A stretch of DNA of 64,000 bases, taken from contig JAZKJV010002334.1 in NCBI GenBank assembly GCA_037367405.1, forward strand, positions 1-64,000. Reading direction: 5' to 3'. The DNA comes from Ottelia alismoides (taxonomy: Eukaryota; Streptophyta; Magnoliopsida; Alismatales; Hydrocharitaceae). Shown piece by piece: positions 34,751 to 46,800 of the stretch (position 1 is the first letter of the stretch; each line of letters opens with the position of its first letter). Made by a program: the position numbers and the translations under genes. The notes beneath the pieces were generated by a model. The model had not been told where the DNA came from. It saw only the letters and a program-made list of their open reading frames with translations, and made no database searches.

Positions 34751-37700
34751 AAATGCATGGATGAGATATTTAGCTTTACAACCTTTTATCCTGAAACCAG
34801 GGTTTTATTTTTTATTGTAATTTTTACGAGTAAGAATTTTTACTAATTTTCTTGGATAAGATTGGTATTATATACAAATGAAGTTGGTTTTAGGTCATTT
34901 GGATTTATAATGAATTTATTAAAAATGTTAAAAAACTTACAATATTTACAAAAAGAATATGCAGATCTTTCAGCTTAGATTTCTAATCATTTCGTTGATT
35001 TTTTTGTGAATTCCCTAATGAATTGATTTCCTCAATTTAATTCATGTTTATTCCATGAGGTAAATTTTTTTATCTTTTTATGTGTTTTTTTGTATTTTTC
35101 TCATAAATTTAATAAAATTTTCATATAAAAGAGATAAATCAAGAATTCACCATTAATAACACATGGTGTGCCAGATAATAAAATTTTCATATAAAAGAGA
35201 TAAATCAAGAATTCACCATTAATAACACATGGTGTGCCAGAATATCGATGGGCAACTCTGAGATATCATAAAGATTTGAAGAACCTCAAGTTTGATCAAT
35301 CCAATGGAAGTTGTTGCCATTAGGTTTTTAATTTTTAGAGGTTAACTTTTAGCTTAATTCTTGTTGTTATTGTATATGTTATATTTTGTTCTTTATTGTA
35401 TGTTGTATATTTCTTTTCAATGCTGTAAGTATTATGTTTTAGTAAAATATCTTATCTTTAAAACTTACAAAGATAATTTGGGGGAGATTCATATATAGAC
35501 ATGCTATGTGGAATGACATTCATCTCAAATTATTGGCATTAAATATTTGGGGAGATTAATACATTGAAGGAAAGAGAAGAAGAGATAGATAAGAAGAACA
35601 ACGATATGAAAAAAAAGCTTTCATGTAAATGCTATAGTTTTCTTTGGACAAAATTCTAAAAGGTTAGCCAACCTCAAAGAGACCGGTGTCGACTTCAGAA
35701 GCTACTTCCATTCGGATGATCCGTCGATGTTTCCTCATCCAAATGTACTTGTGAACATGATCCACAAATTCTAATTTGGTCTTGAGCCTAACTTATAGTA
35801 TTTTTTTCTTTTTAATCCTTTTGTTATTCCATTTTAATGGGAATAATATGACATATACATTTTATCAACTCCATTTCTCTATTTTTTCTTATGGTAAAAG
35901 GAGGAGAATAGTTTATGTTATTCTCCACTTATGAACATAAGTTCGATTACTTTCCTATTATACTTTGTGCTATGCATTTATTTAAATGCATGTTTTTAAG
36001 GGGAAGCTTCATGCTTATTATTGTTTAAACTTTTTAAACTGTTCAACCTTTATTTTGATCATAAGATAATTATAATATTTGGTTTATTTTCTAATACTAA
36101 CCTTTTTATGGTATACTAAACCAACTATATCGATTCACACACACAAAGAAATAATAACCTACAAGTTAAGATACATTATAAAATAGTGGAATGAGTCTGG
36201 ACAATGTCGAATACCTTATTTTCCTTGGATTGAAATGATGTATGTGGACCATATTGATAATGACTTGCAAAATTACCCCCTTTATACTAATGCTATATTG
36301 CTTTAGTTAGATTGAAGAAGCCTTCAAGAACCTGCATTTAAATTCTATTTTGTAAGGCTATATAAGATTCATATATTTTTATTTATTTTGACCAAAAGGG
36401 TCTTTCTTTCTAAGTTAAAGAAATCTCTCAGAGAGTTGAGTACTCATAAATAGTTATGTTTATAATTTTTATAAGTTCCATATAGATCAAGTTTAGGTGC
36501 ATAAATAACTCTTTGAAAGGGTAAAGTAGTAAAAATCTCAATGTAGTGTGGTTATTTTGGTGCTTTATTTAGCATGTTTTTATGATTTGTGATCGAGAAA
36601 GTCTCTCCTTGTTCATTATTCACCTCTTGATTTTTTTTTGTGTTTCTTCAGTGCAAAAGTTTTTTAACATGTAAATTTTCATAGAGTTTTTTTCAACCTC
36701 CATCTAATTTCTTTGCAGACTTCTCATAAATTAGGTTTATTTAGAAAGTAGAGTCAAAATCAAATATTTTTGTCACTTTATTTAACCTCCATAGACTAGT
36801 CTTTGAACTTCTCACAAATATGATATACATTTCTTATATTGAGATAATAGAATTTATCGCAAAATAAGGTGTCGCAAGATAAAGTAGTTATATTATAATT
36901 AAAACGTCCATTGTATCTAAATATAATATTTGTTACTTCGTTTACATCCAAACCAACAGAACAAGAATAAATGGTAAACATCAATTAACATTATCTCATC
37001 TTATTTCCTATCCAACATTCGAAGTGGCATCAAATATCGTGATATATCATTGATATATCGGCATCACATGTAGAGTATTGATACTACGCTATATATCGTT
37101 ATCTCAAATGTCGACCTATATCTCATAAGTAACCATTGATATATAAGATATTAATGTACATTCGTCAAATTTTGAATCTTTTGATGCAAACTTCTTCTAT
37201 TTTGAACGATATCGTCGACAACAGTCCTCCATCTTGTCATATCTTGTTAATGTTGTATCGACTTCTTTTTAGCTTTGGATAAGACCTTCCTGAGGAGATT
37301 TTCATCATTTTAAATAATGTCTATGCGGATATCATAGAGATCTGTATATTTCGATGTTCTATTGCTTTTTAGGTGTATTGTGTATATCAAATGTGATAAA
37401 GGAATCAATAAAAGTTTTGTTACATAAAGTTACAAATAAATCTAAATTTATATTTTTATATATATTAAAATGAATATATGAATATAAATATGAATATTTA
37501 TGTATATAAAAGTAATGTCTACATTTGTATCAGTTTAAAATGGCTAAGATATAAATACATATTTATTCGCTTTCATTCCTATGTAAAAGGATTAACTATA
37601 CATTGGTTGCTGTGATTTTCAATCCTTCGTCTAACCTTCCATCTTAGCATGTGACAATTAACTTTAGGATATTCATTAAATAATTTGTATTTAAAAAATA

Positions 37701-38554
37701 TAAATATATGACAAGCATGAAATGAAACTCAATTATAGAAGTACATATGCATTGATCATCACAATATCAATAAAGCAAAATTTTTATTTTGCCAAAGACT
37801 AACTATGGGACAACTTTCACAAAATAATCACAAAAATATTTTCGTATTTCTTTAAAGATCTATTTATTAATATTACATCGGTATATTTTTTGATGGTTAG
37901 AAGCTAAATGTTAAGACACATTATTGATAAAGTTTCATTTCAATAAGATACTCCTAATTCTTCATCTAAAAGTTGATCTTATAATCATTCAAATGATAAA
38001 AAATCATTAAATTGTATTTCTTAAATTAATATATTAATATTTTAAATTAAAACTATATTTTGTTAATCATTTATCTTTATTTTAAGTTTGTAAAGATAAG
38101 CAAGGAGAAGATATATGATTCCATCATGCAACTCTTTGTTCTGATCGTCTTTACTTGATATTATATTTTGTTATTAATTTGATATACAACAACCCAAAGC
38201 AAACACACAGATCCAAAATAGTACTATTGTTATCTTCTTTAAATGACCAGACACACAATGGAGGCTCATAATTTTGGAAAGCAATCTATTAAAATGGAAA
38301 GGAGTATATTAATGTTTACTGACCAATCTTTTCAAATCTCCCTATTTTTTCCTAGCATCACTTACCTTTTATTTCCAACCACATGCTTCTTTCCAACATT
38401 TTTTCTCATGTAAGGAATTTCTAACCCATTTGGAAACAAGAAAAGGACAATATGTCCTTCACTTCTACTCCCACAAGGACAACCTATTAATATTCTCAAG
38501 TGTGTTTTTACCCAACCCCTTTTTGACCAATTACAAGCCAAACCCAGAAGCACA
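34751..38554. other. AT-rich intergenic DNA
   Basis: No convincing gene. A 66-bp tandem duplication is at 35112-35241. A stretch with many ATATCG/CGATAT phrases lies at 37,020-37,340 and may be an old repeat. The sparse open frames are under 70 codons. Confidence 0.6.
35112..35241. repeat. 66-bp tandem duplication
   Basis: Two essentially identical adjacent copies (35112-35177, 35178-35241), each with GATAAATCAAGAATTCACC and ending ACATGGTGTGCCAG. Near identity suggests a recent slippage or repair event. Confidence 0.9.
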
Positions 38555-38562
38555 TCCTAAAC

Positions 38563-39120
38563 TAGGGAGCATTGGGCTCGACTCGACCCTATCCGAGAAA
38601 GTCCGATCCGAGCCTGTCAATTTTCAGGTCTTGAGTTAGGTCAAGCTCGCTTTTTTAGCAAACCGAGGACCCAGGCCTGACCTAAGGCCCGTGGGATCGG
38701 GCTCGGGTTCGGACCGGGCTTGGGTTCGGGCTGGGCTCAGCCTGCACCCATTTTGATTCACTGAAGTTGTACTTTGATTCTAATTTATTGTTATGGATAT
38801 AATTCATCCATAACACATGAATATTGGATGTATTGTTATAATATAATATTACTATTCATAGATGAAGGAAAAATATTAGATGTATTGTGACTATAAATCC
38901 ATGTCCCTCAATTTGGTTCTAATATGATATTTTGAAATATGAGGACAGGACCCGACCCATTTATACTTCTGGTTCGGCCCGACCCGACCCGAGCAAGATA
39001 TTTTTAAAATATAAGGACCCAAGCATGACCCATTTGTACATCAAGTTCGGATCAGATCCGATCTTTTGTAGATCGGATCAGGGAAGGATCTGATCTGACC
39101 TGACCGAATGCTCCACCCTA
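38563..39120. mobile_element. Non-autonomous hAT-type MITE, 558 bp
   Basis: Flanked by TCCTAAAC (38555-38562) and CCCTAAAC (39121-39128), an 8-bp target duplication with one change. The left end TAGGGAGCATTGGGC pairs with the reverse complement of the right end, TAGGGTGGAGCATTCGG. Both subterminal regions carry many GGGTCGG/CCCGACCC motifs; the middle is AT-rich and non-coding. Confidence 0.8.
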
Positions 39121-39152
39121 CCCTAAACCGTGAGAAACAACACCTGGCAGCA

Positions 39153-40152
39153 AGGTTTTAAAAACCAAACCGGACATCAAACCGAGCATGTATCGGTTAT
39201 TGGTTTTTATGGTCGGACAAATGGGACCGACTGGTCGAACCGGTGATGATGTCAGCAACTCATAGAAATCGGAAAAAATCGAACCGTTGTATTGTCGGTT
39301 TGGTTTGTGCGGTTCAACCAGGTCGAACCTAGTTAGACCAGTATATCACACTAATAAATACGAAAAATGTTACATCATATCTTTCGAGAATTTGCTTACG
39401 CTTATCCTTCTAAGTTTTTCCAATAATATTTATACCATTATTTTCAAAACAATTGCATGCACTCCCTATATTTTTACAAAATCAATAGTAGTGACCTTTA
39501 TCAGTACACTTGTGCTCCCATCTTATACCAATATAAGGATGATAATGCGATTTTTTAAGAAATATAGGAGCACAAGTGAAATTACTTAAAAGTTAGGGGT
39601 ATAAATGTTCTTAAAAAAGCTCGAAAGTGCATAATAATAATATTTTGTAAAATTTATGTACATACATATATGTGATGTAATTTTAAAACTAATGACAAAT
39701 GTTGTTAATTTGTTGCTTCTCATAGTATGGCTATGACAATGTCTTCTTCGTTCGTTATTGTTATAAGTGGATAACTTCATACATAATGTCGGAAGAGATA
39801 GGCAATGTTCATATGGAATGAATGGACAAGTGATGATGAGCCATTGACACATGTGAAGGAGAAGTGATAAATGGTACTATTGTGGGTTAGAATGAGGTTA
39901 GATTATGAATATTTCTGAAAAGTTTGTATATTTTATTGGAAATTATTTTTTTGTCAAAAAAATGGATGGTTGAACCGATGGTTTGGTTCAATTGGTTCAA
40001 CCGGGTTTGAGCGGTCCAATCGGATTTTGATCGGTTTTGACTGGTTTTTATTTTCTGAAGAAAAACTAGATAGTTGGACCGTTTTTCCTCTGAGTCTTGG
40101 TTTAACCGGTTCAACCGATCGGTTCGGTTCGGTTCGGTTTTTAAAACCGGGA
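39153..40152. mobile_element. Long-TIR element (MULE/MITE-like), about 1 kb
   Basis: TGGCAGCA before and TGGCAGTA after form an 8-base direct repeat with one change. The ends are AGGTTTTAAAAACC on the left and, reversed, CGGTTTTAAAAACCGAACC on the right. Arms of 150-200 bases are made of diverged CGGTT/AACCG motifs. The centre (39,360-39,950) is AT-rich without transposase. The overlapping 143-codon minus frame follows the AACCG repeats and is not a gene. Confidence 0.7.
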
Positions 40153-40633
40153 TGGCAGTACAAAAAAGTAGGGGACCAGTAGTTGGAGCGTCGGCGACAG
40201 GATCCACACCTCCCGCCCAACCAGAGCTCCCCCTTCCATCAGTTGTCAGTAATGCTTTATTTATGTTTATTTTATACTTACACCCCTGTAAATAGTTCTT
40301 ATTACGCGTATCTCCCATTTGTTTGAATGATTACATGTTGTACTCCTTTAGACATCATTTATGTACATATGAAATACGTGTGATATGGGTTGTTCTTGGC
40401 TCCTTTTGGACTTTAAAATATATCGAATGATATAGAAACTTCATGAAAACGAAAGAAAATACGACAGTTATACATAACGATATTGATTTCGTCAAATGGA
40501 AAAGGTCTAGGGGTATTTGTGCAAAAGAGTGTTGGCTTTATAAGCTCAGAGAATACGGTGATAGTTGCGTAATGTTAAATATTAAGGGTATCTGTATAAA
40601 AGTATTTTTTTATTGATCCGCTCCCCTTCTCGC

Positions 40634-40640
40634 TATAAAA
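40634..40640 (+). promoter_or_regulatory. TATA box of the TM9 gene
   Basis: TATAAAA lies about 190 bases upstream of the start codon. The expected transcription start is near 40665, which gives a GA-rich 5' UTR with an AAACCCTAGA telo-box-like motif (about 40809-40818), common near plant start sites of housekeeping genes. Confidence 0.6.
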
Positions 40641-40830
40641 ACGGACACAGCGTCTCCTGATAATCGAGGCGAGGTATCGCAATCGGAGATTGCCACATTT
40701 ATAGACACAGAAAGGGAGGTAGAGAGGTCAGAGCAGGAGGTGACCTTCAACACGAGAGAGAGGAGAAGTAGATCTCGTCCCCATTCTCCTGATCTTCGTC
40801 GCCAGCACAAACCCTAGAATCGTTTCCCCG

Positions 40831-43800
40831 ATGGCGATCCGCGGGGGGCGCGGCGTCATCGCGCTGTGGATTGCGATTGTGCTCTTCGCGGCCCGCGGGT
40901 ACGCCTTCTACCTGCCGGGAGTCGCGCCCAGGGACTTCCAGAAGGTGAGATCTCGACCGGTTTTGCGTGCAGTGCTTGATCTGAATTGGTTTTGTACCGT
41001 GGCTTTCGGGATTTCGGTGTTGATTTGATGGATCTGGGGGTTTGATTTGTGAAGGGAAATGTGTGGGGTGTTCGGTGCAGACACGGGGTTACTGGGAATC
41101 GAATCGGAAGGTTGGATCTTGGGTCTGTTGGTGTGGAATTTGGAGATTTGTAAGGTGCATGATGTCATTGGTTCGCCCCTCTGGAGTTCAGAATTTTGAG
41201 AATGGAGCTCGGAGTGAGTATGGGAGCGTTTGTGTTTTTAGTCCGTCTGATTTTGAGAATACGTGGGTGTTACAGTTGGTTTTGTTATTAATTGAATCAT
41301 AAGCCTTTGTTTAATGTTTTTTACTAACGTACTGTGATCGCAATTAACTTTTGTTGGATAATGATTCATGCACGATATTTCATGATGTGTATATGGTTTG
41401 TGTGTGTCTACCGCTTGACCCCAAAAGCATCACAGTCAATCGAACCTTCATTTGAAATTCTTCTTATGTTTGTTGTTATTCTCAATTGGATCTTAGTTTG
41501 AGTTTGAATCAGACATACAAGTCAGCCCAAACGTTTTTTTAGTGCTCTTCAGAGCGACAGATTGAATCTAAATATTGCTAGTGTTTAGTGAATGCATTTT
41601 CCTTTTTGAGAATTCACACTCTTCATAAAGCAACAGACACTCACTTATCTACATGGTTGTACTTATCCTTGGCTTGCATGAGAGGTTTGTATCTATTTGT
41701 GTAATTTATGCATCCATCTCAGTGGGAAGAAGGTAATTGACTTTATTTATCTTTTAAACGATTTACTAAATTTGGCAGATTTTGATTAAAAGGAATGATT
41801 TGTTGTGATTGACTCATAATTTGTCCTTATTTCACCCCTTCAAACTCCATGGGCTGCTAATTTTTCTTGTATGCATGTTCTACATATCCTCTTTTTCATT
41901 TCAAACAACTGGATATCTGTTCCATGTCTTTGGCTACTTCAGCCCTCCTATGCATTGAAGGGGGTTCTGCAGATTGCACTATACTTGGAGTTTGTACAAA
42001 TGCAGTTTGTGGGGGGTTGTGACTTATTGGGTTTCTGTAAATTGTGACTGAGAGGCGATCCACTAATACATCCAGACGGTGGAGGTGGGGCTTGTGGGCG
42101 AGGAAGTGATTAGAATGGGTAAAGGAGAGAATGGAGGATGATAGTGGGTGAGTGAGTGAGAAGGAGGTCATCTTCAAATGGAGGATGATTGTTGAGGATG
42201 CATGCATGGGTGACGAGTGTGATGTAAATCGAACCCATGTTCATTGTCGGTGAAGTGTTGTCGGAGCAAGGGGGTTGGGATGATGTTACGGTACTTGATA
42301 GCCCGAGGCAATTGCCACTGGTGTATTGCTTTCCCCAAATTCATTGCATAAATACCCTTGGAATGACCTCTAGACAAGGCCTGTGTTATCAGGCAAAACA
42401 TGACCGTCGAGCCAAATGGCATTATACTCTATCAATATCCTGATTGGGTTTGACTCATTCTTGCTTAATGGTTTGATTTAGGACCTTGATCAGCTGGAAA
42501 TGACTAGTAAGAGCTTGAGCAATTAACGAGGTTTCGTTGTGCCCCATAACAAGTCCCCTTGATCTTCATGTATTCGGGCCTATTAGCGCATATTTAGTTT
42601 CTTAGGCCAATCACTCTTTGTGCTTATGGGTTCACAACTCGTCTCATGTTTGAGCTGGCCTCTGATGTATACCTCTTTTCTTGTCCCGGGTTGGACATTT
42701 GAAGATGCGGTTCCTATGGATGAGGTAACCCTTGATGGTGGTGGGTAGCGGTGGCATGCTATTGAAGAGTTCATTGGAGGTGTTGTTGGAAGGAGAATGC
42801 ATCTGCTGCACCTGCACTGCATGTGTGCCCAATATATGATGAAGTACAGAAAGGAGACTACCCATGTGGAGTTTGAGCTGCTCTGCATGAATATTCAAGG
42901 AAGACTGTATGATCTCCATGTTGAGAGAGGTTGCAAGTGCAATGGGCGCATATTTAATCGGAGTAGTGTACGGCGGGTTTAACCGATTATTTAATTGTCT
43001 TGACCTGGAATGTATGCACACTTTGTAACTAGGAAAATGGAGTGGTAGCGGTTTGATATGTTTTTGAATGGGGATCATACTTTTATATTTCTACATGAAA
43101 CTGAGCTGGATGCAACGATGTAGTCAGAATTACTTGATTGCTTGTGAAGTGAGCTTATCCCTCTTAGTTTCAAGATGTTGGAAAATGGCGACATATCCAC
43201 ACACCTCAGGAGACGTAGCAAAGATCGGATATCAATGGTATATAATTTCAATAAGGGGAAAGTTGATTAATGAGATGTGAAGCCATGGGTTATGCGTCTC
43301 CTAATAGGTGCCTGGAAAAGAAGAGTCCTGGCAACATTAAGCATGTGTCAATACTTGCATACTGCAACCAAATTTGCTATTATACATGTATATAAACTTA
43401 GAGCAAATGGTGAGGAAGAATACATGCTATCTAAAGCAGGAAGTAAAATTCAATTATGCTTCCAAAACGAACAAACCTCACACTCCAGTTTGGTAGCGGG
43501 AACCAAGTAAAAGGAATTAAAGTTTGCTGATGGATATATGATTTAGATGTTGATAGTAAGCAGAAGTAGTGGAAGGGTAATGAAAAATAGCTGAAAGTCT
43601 GAAACAACAAGTGGAGATTGAAGAAGATGGTGCATCTTATTATAGTCTTGATCAATTCTCTCCCATGCCATAAAATAGAAAAGTCAACAACACAACGTCG
43701 AAGATAGCTCCGCAATGCATAGTCTTGCAAATTTGGCTTGGCTGACAGATAACAAGCGAATTAGGAAATCATGAACTAACAACGTATAAAAAGGTTGAAA

Positions 43801-46800
43801 GTGAGATTAATAGTGACCTCTTCCTGTCCTACAATTGGTAATAGGTGATCATTGACAACTTGGACCATCTTCTTTGAAGAACTTGTATAACTATGTCAAT
43901 TTTTTTGTGTCTCCACAGAAGTGGTTGGAAGCCTTGGAGTCTACCAACTAATCATACTTAATAGAATAAACAAAACAAAATTGTACACTTGAGTTTTCTT
44001 AATATAAGGGACTTGCTATGCCCTTTGCTGTAGTATTTCGATCTGAATAATGGAATTGTTTGAGCAAATGTGATGTCCTTCGTCCTTTGAGTCTCTGGTT
44101 GACTTTGACAAGTTTTGTGAGCATCATCCATAATTGGTCTCGTCCTACTTGACGGTCTTGAATTAAATACATGTTACCCGTGATACATGTATCCATTGCT
44201 GATGATGTCACCTCCAGATCTGAAATTGTAAAAAGCGATAGCGCGGAGGCGTAATATTGGAGATAATAAAATAAACATGAGGAACATCGGGATTTTACGT
44301 GGAATCCTACTCCACAAGGAGCGAGGGAAAACCACATCAGTAGGTCTCTCAAGGGTATGGTATTCTATATTGTTCTCTCTATCATCTGGTACAAGTGGTG
44401 TGCGGCTTCTTATATAGCCGCACCAGTAAGACGGAGTCCAACTCACAATAGACGAGAGCCTAAACTTGTGGATGCTGTAATTAAATCCAGTAGGCCAATT
44501 ACACATCTATACATGTGACACGTACTCACAGAAATACTAGACATCTCAAGCTTATTGTGTCAATAAACGATCATATCTTTATGGATTCAAAAATGTGATG
44601 CTGATATACGAAGATGTTGTGGTGATGATGACGAAGATGGCCACACTAATGCTGGAGTTGGCTATATAGTAGGATTGATCTGATCACACATTCATAGCCA
44701 ATACACCAAGAAGAGGCTCTGGCGGAGATACCGGATTGGAGATACCGGGGTAGAGATGGCTATACTCCACATCATCCATTAGATCCGTGACAACCCTACT
44801 TTGCATGATACCATCTGATCTCAACTAGATCGCAACCAACAGATTGACTATGGCCACTAGGGAGGTAACAATTTTGGTGGATCCTGAATATGCTCTTAGA
44901 ACAACACGGTGATCAACAACATAGACGAAATGGTTTACATATGTGGAATTTAGATTATCAAAATGGGAGATGACCATCAACATGGTGTCTTTAGGGTGTG
45001 AGTTCTCACAAGATTTGCAGATCTTAGATGGCAGCTTGCGGATAGAAGACAGATGGCTGCAACAATGTGGCTTGCGATCCCATGAAAGGGTAGTGCAGCA
45101 AGCCTAGATGGGTGGTGCGATTGTTCAGGAGGGTTGCTTGCAACCCTATGAAAGGGTGATGCAACAACCCTATGAAAGGGTGATGCAGCAACCCTAGAGG
45201 GATGGTGCGATATTCTGGAGGGACACACTTGGTTACCGAAGCCTTGAATGGAAGATATAAATTCTATGGATCATGTTGAGGGTTGGTAGATCTTAGAATG
45301 TTTGGCGTCATTGGAGGATGGAGAGGTTGGGCGGTGGTTGGCAAGGATGTGGCTATTAAACACCGGCATAGGGTCGTGGCATTTATACCATGTGGAGAAT
45401 GAGGAGCGAGTGGTATATATTAATAATGGTATTTATCAATGATAAACCCTATGGTTGGCAAGGATGTGGCTATTAAACACCGGCATAGGGTCGTGGCATT
45501 TATACCATGTGGAGAATGAGGAGCGAGTGGTATATATTAATAATGGTATTTATCAATGATAATCCCTATGCTTGTTAAGTAAGAAGAAACTAGGGCTATG
45601 AGAGTATATATGAATAGAAATACGAAAATACGTATGAGGGGGTACATCTCATATATTCTAACTAACAGTATATTTGTTAAATGTATGTATTTAAATATGT
45701 TACAGGTGAAGTCGCCTAAATTATGGGTTAACCGTATGATTAATCAAATGCCTACTAGAACATTTTTGAGGTAGCAATCTTGGTGGATCCTGAATATGCT
45801 CTTAGATTAGCATGGTAATCAAATGGTTTTACATGTGGAATTCAATTATTAAAATGGGAGATGGCGATCAACATGGTGGCTTCAGGGCATGGGTTCTTAC
45901 GAGATATCTCGATCTCAAATGGTAGCTTGCAGATGGATGACAGATAACTGCATTAATGTGGCTTGCAACTTTATGAAAGGGTGGTGCAGCAACCCTAGAG
46001 GGGTGATGCAATCATTCAGAAGGGTAGCTTGCAGTCCTATGAAAGGGTGGTGTAACAACCCTAGAGGGGTGGTGCGATCGTTCAGGAGGGTAGCTTGTAT
46101 CCCTATGAAAGGGTGGTGCAGCAACTCTAGAGGGATGGTGCCATCGTTCAGGAGGGTAGCTTGCAACCCTATGAAAGGGTGGTGTAGCAACCCTAGATGG
46201 TGGTGCGACAATTCGGTATGGACACACTTGGCTAACGAAGCCCCTGAATGGAAGATGCAAATTCTCTGTAGCTGGTTGAGGGCTGGCGAGATTTGACAAT
46301 GGTTGGTAGCATTGGAGAATAGAGAGGTTGGACGGTGGTCTGTAGGGATGTGGCTATTAGACATCGGTGTACTGCTTTGATACTTTGTGGAGAATGAGGA
46401 GAGCAGTATATTAATAATGGTATATACTAATGATAAACTCTAGGTTTCATTAAATAAAAAGAGGCTAGGTGGTCAGTAGGGATGTGGCTATTAGACATCG
46501 GTGTACTGCTTTGATACTTTGTGGAGAATGAGGAGAGCAATATATTAATAATGGTATATACTAATGATAAACTCTAGGTTTCATTAAATAAAAAGAGGCT
46601 AGGTCTATAAATAACACATACGAATATAAATATGAAAATACTTACGAGGGGTTACAACTCATATGCTTTAACAATATATTTGTTAAAGGTATGTATTTAA
46701 ATAGGACAACTACTTTTCATTTTGAGTCAAAATTGAGGAATCTTAGAACACAACTGATAAGGTACAACAAGAATCTTCGGGCTCAACGATGTATCAGGAG

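Noticed and set aside
39887..40318. 143-codon minus-strand frame
   Set aside because: Follows the AACCG/CGGTT repeat arm of the long-TIR element and has no domain.
42644..43078. 144-codon minus-strand frame in TM9 intron 1
   Set aside because: No recognisable motif, irregular composition, and located in a large intron. No splice or promoter support.
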